Assembly (NCBI GenBank): GCA_965369325.1
Contig: CBDUQI010000048.1
Span: forward strand, 1-31,275
Origin: CBDUQI01 sp965369325
GTDB taxonomy: Bacteria > Pseudomonadota > Gammaproteobacteria > Steroidobacterales > JBCBZW01
Length of the DNA: 31,275 nucleotides
Direction: 5' to 3'
Shown: piece after piece, positions 1 to 7,695 of the stretch
How the letters are laid out: each line of letters begins with the position of its first letter
How positions within the stretch are numbered: the first letter of the stretch is position 1
Translations under genes and position numbers: made by a program
The notes under the pieces: model-generated
What the model was told of the DNA's origin: nothing
What the model saw: the letters and a program-made list of their open reading frames with translations, nothing else
The model's database searches: none

Positions 1-2
1 GG

Positions 3-1421
3 CAAGTCCTGCTGCCGGGGCTAATCGATGCCCATGGGCATGTCTTGTCGCTGGGGCGCGCGCGTCAGCGCGTGGACCTGGAGGGGGTCCGCAGCGCCGA
101 CGAGGCCGTGGCACGGGTGAGCGAGTATGCGCAACGACATCCGGAGCAAACCTGGATTCTGGGGCGTGGTTGGAACCAGGAGCTCTGGCCAGAGGCCCGA
201 TTCCCGACGGCGGCGATGCTGGATGAAGTCGTGCCCGATCGCCCGGTGTGGCTCGGGCGGGTTGATGGCCATGCGGCCTGGGCGAATTCACTGGCGATGA
301 AGCTGGCCAAGATCACCGATCTCACGGCCAACCCCGAAGGTGGGCGCATCGTGAAAGACGCCGACGGCAAGCCTCAAGGGGTGTTTGTCGATCGGGCCGC
401 TGAGCTAGTGGAGGTGCACATCGCGGCGCCCTCATATGTGCAGGACCGCGGCGCGATGAAACTGGCGTTGCAGGAACTAGTGTCACTGGGTATCACCGGG
501 GTGCACGATGCCGGTATTGGGGCGCGGGAGTTATCGATGTATCGCGCGATGGCCAGCGAAAATCGTCTGCCGATGCGCGTATATGGCATGTTGTCTGAGC
601 AGGGTCGTTATTTGCTCGACGAACCGATTATCGGCGAGGGCGATGGTCGCCTGACCGTACGCAGCGTTAAGTTATACGCAGATGGCGCTCTCGGCAGCCG
701 TGGCGCGGCATTGCTGGAGCCGTATGAGGATGAGCCGTCCCACCGGGGCCTGGCGTTCTTTGAGGACAAGGCAATGAATGCGTTGGTTGAAGGCGTGGTG
801 GCGCGCGGGTTCCAAGTGAATGTGCATGCGATTGGGGATGCCGCCAACCGGCAGGTGTTGAACGCCTTTGCCCAGGCGCAAGGCCGACACCCATCACTGG
901 TGCATCGCAATCGCATCGAGCACGCACAGATCGTTCATCCTGAGGATATTGCCAGCTTCAAAACACTGGGGATTATCGCGGCAATGCAGCCGATCCACGC
1001 CACCAGTGATATGTGGATGGCTGAGAAGCGGCTTGCCGCGCCGGCGCTGCGCGGCGCTTACGCTTGGCAGAAGTTTCTGGCGGCTGGCGTCGTTATCGCG
1101 GCGGGATCAGACTTTCCGGTCGAGCCGGCTAACCCGTTTTTGGGCATCTACGCGGCGCTGACGCGGGCAGATGCAAGCGGCAAACCGGAAGGCGGCTGGC
1201 AACCGGATGAAAAGCTCACCATGGAGCAGACGTTATGCGCATTTACGCGTGATGCGGCGTTCGCGGCGTTTGAGGAGAATGATGTCGGGCGTTTGGCTAG
1301 AGGGCAGGCGGCGGACTTCATTCTGGTGGATGTTGATCCCTTTGAGATGCCGCCAACGGCAGTGCGGAACACGAAAGTGTCGGCGACCTGGGTGGACGGT
1401 ACCCAGGTATACCCGAGGTAG
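3..1421 (+). CDS. Amidohydrolase family 3 (YtcJ-like), 5' end cut by window
   Basis: Metal-dependent hydrolase of the amidohydrolase superfamily, YtcJ / N-substituted formamide deformylase branch; the substrate cannot be read from sequence. The frame is open from the first bases and encodes PGLIDAHGHV at about 15-44, the classic strand-1 metal-binding HxH motif (His codons at 33 and 39). The gene therefore starts upstream of the window, and the in-frame TTG at 45 is internal. Further family landmarks follow in order: VKLYADGALGSRGAAL, NVHAIGDAAN (metal His), RIEHAQIVHP (metal His) and AAGSDFPVEPANP (catalytic Asp), then the small beta domain RLARGQAADFILVDVDP at the C-terminus. The visible 472 residues lack only the N-terminal beta-strands and probably a signal peptide. 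The gene ends facing the PilZ gene, with a stem-loop between them. Confidence 0.92.
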   Translation, partial: QVLLPGLIDAHGHVLSLGRARQRVDLEGVRSADEAVARVSEYAQRHPEQTWILGRGWNQELWPEARFPTAAMLDEVVPDRPVWLGRVDGHAAWANSLAMKLAKITDLTANPEGGRIVKDADGKPQGVFVDRAAELVEVHIAAPSYVQDRGAMKLALQELVSLGITGVHDAGIGARELSMYRAMASENRLPMRVYGMLSEQGRYLLDEPIIGEGDGRLTVRSVKLYADGALGSRGAALLEPYEDEPSHRGLAFFEDKAMNALVEGVVARGFQVNVHAIGDAANRQVLNAFAQAQGRHPSLVHRNRIEHAQIVHPEDIASFKTLGIIAAMQPIHATSDMWMAEKRLAAPALRGAYAWQKFLAAGVVIAAGSDFPVEPANPFLGIYAALTRADASGKPEGGWQPDEKLTMEQTLCAFTRDAAFAAFEENDVGRLARGQAADFILVDVDPFEMPPTAVRNTKVSATWVDGTQVYPR

Positions 1422-1484
1422 CCGTAACCAGGATTGATCAACCGGCGTATCCGGTACGGGGTGCGATGGTCTGGCTGAGCAACC

Positions 1485-1511
1485 CGCGCTGATGGGCCCT
1501 CCATCAGCGCG
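1485..1511. terminator. Perfect stem-loop between convergent genes
   Basis: An 11-bp perfect inverted repeat (CGCGCTGATGG at 1485-1495, CCATCAGCGCG at 1501-1511) with a 5-base loop lies between the stops of the amidohydrolase (1421) and the PilZ gene (1518). It has the position and strength of a bidirectional terminator. No T-run follows on either strand, so intrinsic termination is inferred rather than shown. It could also act as a transcript 3'-end stabiliser. Confidence 0.5.
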
Positions 1512-1517
1512 AGTGCG

Positions 1518-1823
1518 TTAAGGGTAGACTTTGATGTCGGGTTGCAGGCCCTGGCGTACGGTGCGATGCAGCAACATGCCCATGCCATGGCGAGAGCGGT
1601 GAGCCACAATGGCTTTACGATGGTAGATCTTGATGACCTTGCCGATGTTCACCACGAAGACCAAATCGACGGCCGTGTCTAATGGCAGGGCATAGCCGTC
1701 TGACAACACGAATACCCCGCGGGCGCTCAGATTGCCAATATCAAACCGCTTGGGCCCGTGCCCGCCGGTCGAGATGTATACCGTGCCGCTACCACGATAT
1801 CGAGTGTTGAGACGTCGTTCCAT
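1518..1823 (-). CDS. PilZ domain protein (putative c-di-GMP effector)
   Basis: Single-domain PilZ protein of 101 residues. It opens with MERRLNTRYR, carrying the RxxxR half of the c-di-GMP site, followed by IGNLSARGVFV, the N-x-S-x-x-G half, and then beta-strands ending in HGMGMLLHRTV. Both binding motifs are intact, so c-di-GMP binding is expected. The downstream target (motility, exopolysaccharide or other) is unknown. I chose the ATG at 1823 because an AGGAG lies 12 bases upstream and the family begins close to the RR motif. The frame stays open to 1880, but that extension runs through an operator-like dyad. The gene is monocistronic and convergent with the amidohydrolase. Confidence 0.87.
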   Translation of the reverse strand: MERRLNTRYRGSGTVYISTGGHGPKRFDIGNLSARGVFVLSDGYALPLDTAVDLVFVVNIGKVIKIYHRKAIVAHRSRHGMGMLLHRTVRQGLQPDIKVYP

Positions 1824-1850
1824 AATGCTCTTGCGCTCCTGGCTGCACTC

Positions 1851-1868
1851 TACAGATGCGTATCTGTA
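1851..1868. promoter_or_regulatory. Operator-like dyad upstream of the PilZ gene
   Basis: TACAGAT-GCGT-ATCTGTA is an inverted repeat with perfect 7-base arms and a 4-base centre, 28 bases upstream of the chosen PilZ start. Read on the minus strand, a TAGAGT hexamer at its edge could be a -10 element, so a bound dimeric regulator would block transcription. The binding protein is unknown. The size and symmetry suggest a helix-turn-helix dimer site. Confidence 0.35.
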
Positions 1869-1971
1869 TGCAAACGCCATGCCTAATGTCTAAGTACATG
1901 ATTTGCGTGCTACCCAATTTTACATCTATCAGTGTACCCTCAGTCAGTGTAAAAAAGGCCGACGAGCAGAC

Positions 1972-2000
1972 TTTACAGAAAGTGATCATTATGGTGAATA
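1972..2000 (+). promoter_or_regulatory. Candidate sigma70 promoter for the AI-2E permease gene
   Basis: TTTACA at 1972-1977 and TGAATA at 1995-2000 are separated by 17 bases, in an AT-rich stretch about 50 bases before the permease start. Both boxes match the sigma70 consensus at 4-5 positions. Predicted by eye only. Confidence 0.35.
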
Positions 2001-2052
2001 TATCTTACGCGCTCACCCCCTGAGTTAAACAACCGTGGAATCCCCAGCGCAC

Positions 2053-3171
2053 ATGAATCCATTCTCAGCATGGTTCAAGCGCCACCTGTCCAATCCGCAG
2101 GTGGTGATTCTTGTCTTGGTGATCGCCTTTGTGGCGAGCGGCATCTATCTGGCCGGCTCGGTAGCAGCGCCTCTGCTGGTGGCGATCGTGTTTGCGTATT
2201 TGCTGCAGAGCGTAGTGGCCTGGCTGGAGGCCAAGGGCGTGCGTCACCTGTTGGCTATTACCTTTGTGTTCCTGTGCTTCGTGGGCACCATGTTTTTTCT
2301 AGTGTTTGGCATCTTGCCACCGATGTCGCGTCAGCTGACCGATTTATTCCAGCAGATTCCAGCCATGATGGGCGAGGCCCAACGCCTGTTGCTGCAATTG
2401 CCAGATGAGTACCCACAGCTGTTTACCGTGGCGCAAATTGAAGGGTTTGTGACCGAGTTGCGCACGGAACTGCTGAGTTTCGGACAGCGTATCCTGTCGT
2501 TTTCCTTATCCTCGGTGCTCACGGTGCTGACACTGGCGGTGTATTTGTTTGTGGTGCCCCTGATGGTGTTTTTCATGCTACGCGACCGACGCAAGATCCT
2601 TGACTGGTTCAAGCGATTTTTGCCTCGCGATCGTCAGCTGGCAACCCGTGTGTGGCAGGAAGTGGATGGGCAGATTGGCAACTACGTACGTGGCAAAATT
2701 TGGGAGATACTGATCGTGGGTCTGGCGGCCTACAGCCTCTACGCGATTCTTGGGTTGAAGTACGCGTTGTTGCTGGCGGTGCTCACCGGGCTGTCAGTGG
2801 TGATTCCCTACGTGGGTGCCATTGCTATTGCTGTGCCCGTGCTGACAGTGGCCTTCTTTCAATGGGGCCTGACCGCCGAGTTCTACTGGGTGATGATCGC
2901 TTACGGCATTCTGCAAGCACTGGACGGAAACGTGCTGGTGCCGTTGCTGTTCAGTGAGGTGGTGGACCTGCATCCAGTCGCCATTATTGTGGCAATACTG
3001 GTATTCGGTGGTTTTTGGGGGCTATGGGGGGTGTTCTTTGCGATTCCGCTGGCCACCGTGATTAAGGCCGTTTTGAGCGCCTGGCCTGATCCCGAACAAC
3101 AAAGCTCGTCGGATGCCATCACAGCGCCCGAGCATGTGTTGGTGACGCCGGAGTCGGCGGACGCTGCGTGA
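2053..3171 (+). CDS. AI-2E family transporter (PerM/UPF0118 permease)
   Basis: Integral membrane protein of about 372 residues, normal length for the AI-2E exporter-like family (PerM, TqsA, YdiK). Hydrophobic segments occur in the family pattern. A pair lies near the N-terminus (VVILVLVIAFVASGIYLAG, then APLLVAIVFAYLLQ) and a third near LLAITFVFLCF. A soluble amphipathic region follows (about 95-150), then the C-terminal cluster with GLKYALLLAVLTGLSVVIPY, VPVLTVAFFQWG and the LHPVAIIVAILVFGGFWG signature. The substrate is unknown; family members have been linked to autoinducer-2 export and to Na+/H+ antiport. An in-frame GTG at 2035 is an alternative start. I prefer the ATG at 2053, with GGAA upstream, but neither has a strong ribosome site. 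The stop overlaps the start of the ChaC gene. Confidence 0.9.
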   Translation: MNPFSAWFKRHLSNPQVVILVLVIAFVASGIYLAGSVAAPLLVAIVFAYLLQSVVAWLEAKGVRHLLAITFVFLCFVGTMFFLVFGILPPMSRQLTDLFQQIPAMMGEAQRLLLQLPDEYPQLFTVAQIEGFVTELRTELLSFGQRILSFSLSSVLTVLTLAVYLFVVPLMVFFMLRDRRKILDWFKRFLPRDRQLATRVWQEVDGQIGNYVRGKIWEILIVGLAAYSLYAILGLKYALLLAVLTGLSVVIPYVGAIAIAVPVLTVAFFQWGLTAEFYWVMIAYGILQALDGNVLVPLLFSEVVDLHPVAIIVAILVFGGFWGLWGVFFAIPLATVIKAVLSAWPDPEQQSSSDAITAPEHVLVTPESADAA

Positions 3172-3731
3172 GCGGTGCGTTGGCGCAACCGGCGTGGGTG
3201 TTTGGTTACGGCTCGCTTATCTGGCGCCCAGATTTTCCCTTTGTGCAGGCTCAGGACGGTTACGTTCTCGGCTGGGAGCGTCGTTTCTGGCAAGGATCCA
3301 GCGACCATCGTGGTGTGCCTGGACAACCCGGTCGAGTGGTGACGCTGCAACCGCACACCGACGCGCGGTGCTGGGGACGGGCATATCAGCTTGCCCCTGA
3401 GCACGCAGGCCCAGTGCTGAGCGCGCTGGACCACCGTGAAAAGGACGGTTATCAGCGACATGTGGTGCCGGTGAATCTGCGCGATGGTCATCATGTCGAT
3501 GGGCTGCTGTATGTGGCCGATGAGCGCAACGCGCACTACTTGGGCCCGGCATCGATCAGGCAGATCGCGCGGCAAGTTGAGCGTGCGCATGGCCCCAGCG
3601 GGAGCAATCTGGACTACGTCTTACGACTGGCCGCCAGCCTGCGCGAAATGGGGGCCATTGACACGCATGTGTTCGCACTGGCGGATGCATTGGCTGGCGC
3701 GCCCGCTGAGCACAGCCAGATGGCGCGCTAA
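3168..3731 (+). CDS. ChaC-type gamma-glutamylcyclotransferase
   Basis: Cytosolic enzyme of 187 residues, expected to cleave glutathione to 5-oxoproline and Cys-Gly. The N-terminal VFGYGSLIWRPDFPF is the hallmark YGSL substrate-binding motif with the ChaC-specific IWRP(D) extension. The catalytic glutamate sits in LDHREKDGYQ at about residues 85-95. The region around IRQIARQVERAHGPSGSN matches the ChaC C-terminal half. The GTG start overlaps the permease stop in a GTGA tetranucleotide, so the two genes are probably translationally coupled. That pairing might link thiol metabolism to export, but this is inference. It ends 45 bases before a convergent DUF2891 gene. Confidence 0.92.
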   Translation: MSGALAQPAWVFGYGSLIWRPDFPFVQAQDGYVLGWERRFWQGSSDHRGVPGQPGRVVTLQPHTDARCWGRAYQLAPEHAGPVLSALDHREKDGYQRHVVPVNLRDGHHVDGLLYVADERNAHYLGPASIRQIARQVERAHGPSGSNLDYVLRLAASLREMGAIDTHVFALADALAGAPAEHSQMAR

Positions 3732-3776
3732 GTGTGCCCTTGGGCCGCGTCAGCTGCGCAGGGCTTGCAACGCTGG

Positions 3777-4925
3777 TTAGTGAGTGTTCACCGCAGGTAG
3801 CCCGCGCCCCGTGACAAGGTAGGTGGCGAAGCTGCCCAGCCAGTGGCCGCCCTCGTAATGGGTGTCGGTCACTGCCGGCAAACTGGCTTCGCGATGCGCA
3901 TCGGCTGCCGCCCGCAAGCCGCCTCGGCGTGGGTCCGTCGGGGGCAGCGCGCTGGCGATGCCTTCCAGCATCCATGCGCGGCTAAGATTAAGGCCATCCA
4001 GATGGGCGAGTTTCGGGTCGGAGCGATCGGTGACGATGGCAGCGGGCAGCCAGCTATCGCCGCCATCCAGCGAAATGCGTGGCAGCAATGCGCCCAGATA
4101 GCGTGCAAAATCTTCGCTGGACATCAGTCGTCGCATCAGATCCGCCTCCGCCAGACACGGGGATAGGAAATCCTGTCCTGACGGCTCGTAATGCAGTGGG
4201 CAGTCGCGATCACTGCCGTAGTAGTGGGTGCTGCGCGTGCGGATCAGCTTCAGCAGCGATTTGTCGCCGGCTTCGCGCGCCCAGTCGTAGATGAGGCCCA
4301 GCGCAAAGGCCGTTTGGGAATGCTCACCCGCGCGAATCGGATAGTGCAGCACAGGCAGCCATTTGCGAATACGATCGGCGGCCTCGCGCTCCAGTGGCGC
4401 GAGTGCGGCGCGCCAGGTGCGTGCCCCAGGGTCGTCCCATTCACGCAACTCCATTGCCAACGCCAGCAACCAAGCAAGCCCGTAGGGGCGCTCGAAACTC
4501 ACTCGCCCAGGGCCGGTTAGATACAGCATTTCGCCAGCGATGTTGCTCTCGGTCAGGTTGCGTCCAAGTGCGCCAAGTGCGGGCGCGGCGACGCGGCTGT
4601 TGGGGAATCTGCGGGCGATGCGGGTGAGCAACCAGTGCGCATGAACCGCCGAATGCCAGTCGTAACAGCCATAGAACGCCGGCGTAAGCTTGCGCGGTGG
4701 CACCAAGTCCTCATCGCTTTGCATAACATGAGCGATCTTGTTGGGATACTCGCGGTGCACGCACGCCAGGGCCAGCTCGGCAAAGCGGCTGGCGCTACCG
4801 GAGTTTAGATCGGCCCCAGCACTGGGGGCACTCACCATCAGGCACAGCAACGCCGCCGCAAGCCTGCTGCGTGGCGTCAGGAATCGCGTAGGCCGCGACA
4901 TTGGGGCTGAAAGAGCCGCTCTCAT
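3777..4925 (-). CDS. Secreted DUF2891 family protein
   Basis: Protein of unknown function, 382 residues. The N-terminus is a signal peptide: basic residues, then LAAALLCLMVSAPSAGA, cleavage likely after SAGA near residue 38, so it is expected in the periplasm. The family signature FYGCYDWHSAVHAHW lies around residues 83-97. Other conserved patches are the helix-rich middle with HSQTAFALGLIYDWA, YHYEPSGQDFLSPCL-like residues (LHYEPSGQDF), and near the C-terminus HYEGGHWLGSFATYLVTG. The helical repeats and conserved His/Asp/Trp suggest an alpha/alpha-barrel fold that may act on carbohydrate, but no activity is established. An internal ATG at 4901 (MSRPTRFL) is an equally reasonable start. It is divergent from the TPR-oxygenase gene with only 48 bases between starts. 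Confidence 0.85.
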   Translation of the reverse strand: MRAALSAPMSRPTRFLTPRSRLAAALLCLMVSAPSAGADLNSGSASRFAELALACVHREYPNKIAHVMQSDEDLVPPRKLTPAFYGCYDWHSAVHAHWLLTRIARRFPNSRVAAPALGALGRNLTESNIAGEMLYLTGPGRVSFERPYGLAWLLALAMELREWDDPGARTWRAALAPLEREAADRIRKWLPVLHYPIRAGEHSQTAFALGLIYDWAREAGDKSLLKLIRTRSTHYYGSDRDCPLHYEPSGQDFLSPCLAEADLMRRLMSSEDFARYLGALLPRISLDGGDSWLPAAIVTDRSDPKLAHLDGLNLSRAWMLEGIASALPPTDPRRGGLRAAADAHREASLPAVTDTHYEGGHWLGSFATYLVTGRGLPAVNTH

Positions 4926-4936
4926 ATGGCTACACT
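4907..4936 (+). promoter_or_regulatory. Candidate promoter for the TPR-oxygenase gene
   Basis: CTGAAA at 4907-4912 and TACACT at 4931-4936, spacing 18, could serve the plus-strand gene starting at 4974, leaving a leader of about 30 bases. The -35 element overlaps the first codons of the divergent DUF2891 gene, so the two genes may share control. Read by eye. Confidence 0.3.
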
Positions 4937-4973
4937 ACCGTATCGACCGAAACTGCATGGCGGATAGTACAAC

Positions 4974-6884
4974 ATGGCGGGTGAGTTTGAGCCGGCGGCT
5001 GCGTTGGCAAGGGCGTTGGCGCTGCATGCCGAAGGCGACCTCAACGCGGCAGCTGCGCTGTACTCACAAGTACTTGCGCAGGTGCCGGAGCAACTTGATG
5101 CGCGGCATTACTTGGGGGTAATCGCCCACCAGCAGGGCGAGCATACGCGTGCAGCTCGGTTGATCCAGGAAGTGATAGCACAATCGCCAGGCAATGCGGC
5201 GGCGTGGGCCAACCTAGGGCTGGTACACAAGGCCTTGGGTCAGGTCGATCGTGCGCAACGCGGGTTTGAGGAGGCGATCCGTCTCGCGCCACAAAACGCG
5301 GACGCGCACTACAATCTGGGGCTTTTACATCTGGCCGCGCATCAGTTGGAGGCCTCTGCGCAATGTTTCGAGCGCGCGCTCAAGCTGCAGCCCGAGCATG
5401 CTCAGGCCTGGCAGCGGCTGGGCAATATCTGGCACCAGCGGGCGGCGGGGCAGACCGACGGCTCGAGCGGGCCCGCGCCGATTGAACGGGCGGTTGGTTG
5501 TTACACCCGGGCTCACGCGCTGGCCCCGGGTGACACTGCGCTGATGAATGCGCTGGGTCGGGCGCTGCTGGAGCAGGGCGACCGCGCGGGCGCATTGGTG
5601 TGGTTCGATCGTGCGTTGGCGCTGTCACCAGAGGAATTGGACAGCTTGTTGAATAAGTCTCGGGCGCTGCGGCAGCTGCATCAGTTTGATCAGGCGCTGG
5701 CGCTGGCGCGTCAGGCTCATCGATTGGCACCGGATGACGGCGAGGTGTGGCGTTCGTTGGGTATGTCCTTAAAACTCAGCGGTCAGATTGAAGCGGCTGC
5801 GCGCGCGTTCGGGAAGGCTCTGATTCGCCGCCGCGCCTCCGCATTGGCGCCAACAGCGCCAGCAGACAGTTGCGCGAAGGCTGCGTCCGATGAGCGCTTC
5901 GGCACCGCCCTGTCGGCGCATGCGGTGGCGAAGCCCTCATCGCTGTTTACATTCACTCGCACGACGCGTGCCAAGCTGGTACACGATCTGGCGCAGATAG
6001 ACTATCTGAGCGCACATAACCTCGGGGGCAAGTGGGCGAGGACTGCTCGGGAAGATATTGCTGGGGTGTTGCAGCAGGTGCCGAGCGACCTGGCGGGTGG
6101 CCAGCCATTTGCGATTCCGCCCAAATGGCTGCCTCGGATGGCCAGGCACTACAACCGGCTGAATCATCTTGAGCCGGCCCCGGCGCTGGCTGGCGGCGCG
6201 GTGAACCCGGCCCTCGATCGGGACGCGATTGAGCGGGAGTACTTTGCACGCGAGCCCGGTCTAGGTTGGTTCGATGAGTTGCTGCGACCACAGGCATTAC
6301 GGGCGTTGCGTGAGTATTGTCTGCGTTCGTGTATTTGGTACGACTTTCATCATGCGAACGGCTACCTTGGTGCGTACCTTGAAGAAGGTTTTCACTGCCC
6401 GTTGCTGCTGCAGATTGCGGCGGAGTTGCGTGCCGCGCTGCCTGGCATTTTCAAACAGCATCCGCTGACCCAGTTATGGGCGTACAAATACGACAACCAA
6501 TCGCCAGAGGGGATTGAGATGCATGCGGATTTTGCCGCGGTCAATGTGAATTTCTGGCTCACCAAGGACAGCGCGTGTATGGACCCGTCCCGGGGCGGGT
6601 TGCTGGTATGGGATCGAGAGGCGCCATCGGATTGGGGATTTGCTGAATACAACTCAGCCAGCGACAGCGCCCAGGCCAGAATCGCGCAGTTCCTGCGCAG
6701 CAGTGGTGCGCAGCGCCATCGGGTACCTTATCGAGAGAACCGCGTCGTGTTGTTTAATTCGGATCTGTTCCACCGCACGGATACTGTGCATTTCGCGGAC
6801 GGATACGAAAACCGCCGGATTAACGTGACGATGCTGTTTGGTCATCGCGAGGCAGACCCCCAAAAGGGTGCTAGCAAGCAGTAA
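4974..6884 (+). CDS. TPR protein fused to a 2-oxoglutarate/Fe(II)-dependent oxygenase domain
   Basis: Two-part cytoplasmic protein of 636 residues. Residues 1 to about 285 are tandem tetratricopeptide repeats with the canonical Ala/Tyr/Leu pattern (for example GNAAAWANLGLVHKALGQ and NADAHYNLGLLHLAAHQ), a protein-binding scaffold. After a less conserved linker (about 285-410), the C-terminal part carries the oxygenase iron site: H517-A-D519 in EGIEMHADF, the distal H600 in FNSDLFHRTD, and R614/R615 in ENRRINVTMLFG as the 2-oxoglutarate anchor. The enzyme probably hydroxylates a protein or peptide presented by the TPR arm; the substrate is unknown. There is no signal peptide. Its stop lies inside the last 14 bases of the convergent SAM hydrolase gene. 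Confidence 0.87.
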   Translation: MAGEFEPAAALARALALHAEGDLNAAAALYSQVLAQVPEQLDARHYLGVIAHQQGEHTRAARLIQEVIAQSPGNAAAWANLGLVHKALGQVDRAQRGFEEAIRLAPQNADAHYNLGLLHLAAHQLEASAQCFERALKLQPEHAQAWQRLGNIWHQRAAGQTDGSSGPAPIERAVGCYTRAHALAPGDTALMNALGRALLEQGDRAGALVWFDRALALSPEELDSLLNKSRALRQLHQFDQALALARQAHRLAPDDGEVWRSLGMSLKLSGQIEAAARAFGKALIRRRASALAPTAPADSCAKAASDERFGTALSAHAVAKPSSLFTFTRTTRAKLVHDLAQIDYLSAHNLGGKWARTAREDIAGVLQQVPSDLAGGQPFAIPPKWLPRMARHYNRLNHLEPAPALAGGAVNPALDRDAIEREYFAREPGLGWFDELLRPQALRALREYCLRSCIWYDFHHANGYLGAYLEEGFHCPLLLQIAAELRAALPGIFKQHPLTQLWAYKYDNQSPEGIEMHADFAAVNVNFWLTKDSACMDPSRGGLLVWDREAPSDWGFAEYNSASDSAQARIAQFLRSSGAQRHRVPYRENRVVLFNSDLFHRTDTVHFADGYENRRINVTMLFGHREADPQKGASKQ

Positions 6885-7674
6885 CGATCACCGGCGCCCC
6901 TCGGCCGAGACCCAAGCGTTCGGCGGCGTCACCCTCGGCACAGGCAATCTCCAGCACGTCGAACGAATTAACGAGTGCCAGCAGGTCGCCCGGAGTGGCG
7001 TGCCCGTAGGTACGGCGCAGGCCCATGCGGTGTCCCCCGACCAGCACGGATAATTGGCCAAACGCGCTCAGCAGTTGCTGATCGATATTGGTGATGAGAT
7101 TGCCAAAACCGTCCACCGTTACTACCGTGCCGCTGATCTTGCCGTCCTGAACAACGGGATCCTCAAGCCAGCACGGCACCACGTCTTCAGTGAGCGCGCC
7201 CAGGTCCTGCATTCGGCACTGCCCGCCTGCCAGCAGCGCTGCCAGCGGCGCGAACAAATCCCGTCCGTGGAAGGTGGCGCTTGGTGTGCCGATGCCGTGA
7301 GCACTCAACATCTGCGGGTCCAGCCGGTAGACGCGCGCGCCGTGCGCATCCGCAAGCCGTCCCAGCAAGCCGTTGTCGGGTGCCAGGAAGGCGTGGCCAT
7401 CGTATTGCATGACCAGCACGTCACGTTCGGTGCCGACGCCCGGGTCGACCACGGCCACATGAACGGTGCCGGGTGGAAAGTAATGATAGGCCCGTCCCAG
7501 CCAGAAGCTTGCCTCGGCCGGCCAGTGCACGTAAATCTCATGGGTGAGATCGACAATTTGCGCTTGCGGCAGCCCGCGCAGCATCATGCCCTTCATGGTG
7601 CCGACAAACGGGCCCTTGTGGCCGAAGTCGGTCGTTATCGTGATGATACCGCTGGGGCTAAATGCCTCACTCAT
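6871..7674 (-). CDS. SAM hydrolase / S-adenosylmethionine hydroxide adenosyltransferase (DUF62 family)
   Basis: Protein of 267 residues of the SAM hydrolase/halogenase superfamily. Characterised members without a halide pocket hydrolyse S-adenosylmethionine to adenosine and methionine. Visible family motifs are IITITTDFG (D16) with KGPFVGTMKG, the helix QAQIVDLTHEI, PPGTVHVAVVDPGVG, FLAPDNGLLG, and in the C-terminal barrel TVVTVDGFGNLITNI. The length is normal. It starts 21 bases after the stop of the M1 peptidase gene on the same strand, so it is probably the second gene of that operon. The ribosome site is weak (GGGCGGCGC), consistent with coupling to upstream translation. The 3' end overlaps the convergent TPR-oxygenase gene by 14 bases. 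Confidence 0.92.
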   Translation of the reverse strand: MSEAFSPSGIITITTDFGHKGPFVGTMKGMMLRGLPQAQIVDLTHEIYVHWPAEASFWLGRAYHYFPPGTVHVAVVDPGVGTERDVLVMQYDGHAFLAPDNGLLGRLADAHGARVYRLDPQMLSAHGIGTPSATFHGRDLFAPLAALLAGGQCRMQDLGALTEDVVPCWLEDPVVQDGKISGTVVTVDGFGNLITNIDQQLLSAFGQLSVLVGGHRMGLRRTYGHATPGDLLALVNSFDVLEIACAEGDAAERLGLGRGAPVIVTAC

Positions 7675-7695
7675 TGCCGGCGCGCCGCCCAGGGC

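Noticed and set aside
45..47. TTG as the true start of the amidohydrolase
   Set aside because: The metal-binding HxH motif lies just upstream in the same open frame, so the gene must begin before the window.
2901..3590. 229-codon minus-strand frame opposite the permease and ChaC genes
   Set aside because: It covers conserved coding sequence of two families on the other strand, and its translation is low in hydrophobic core pattern.
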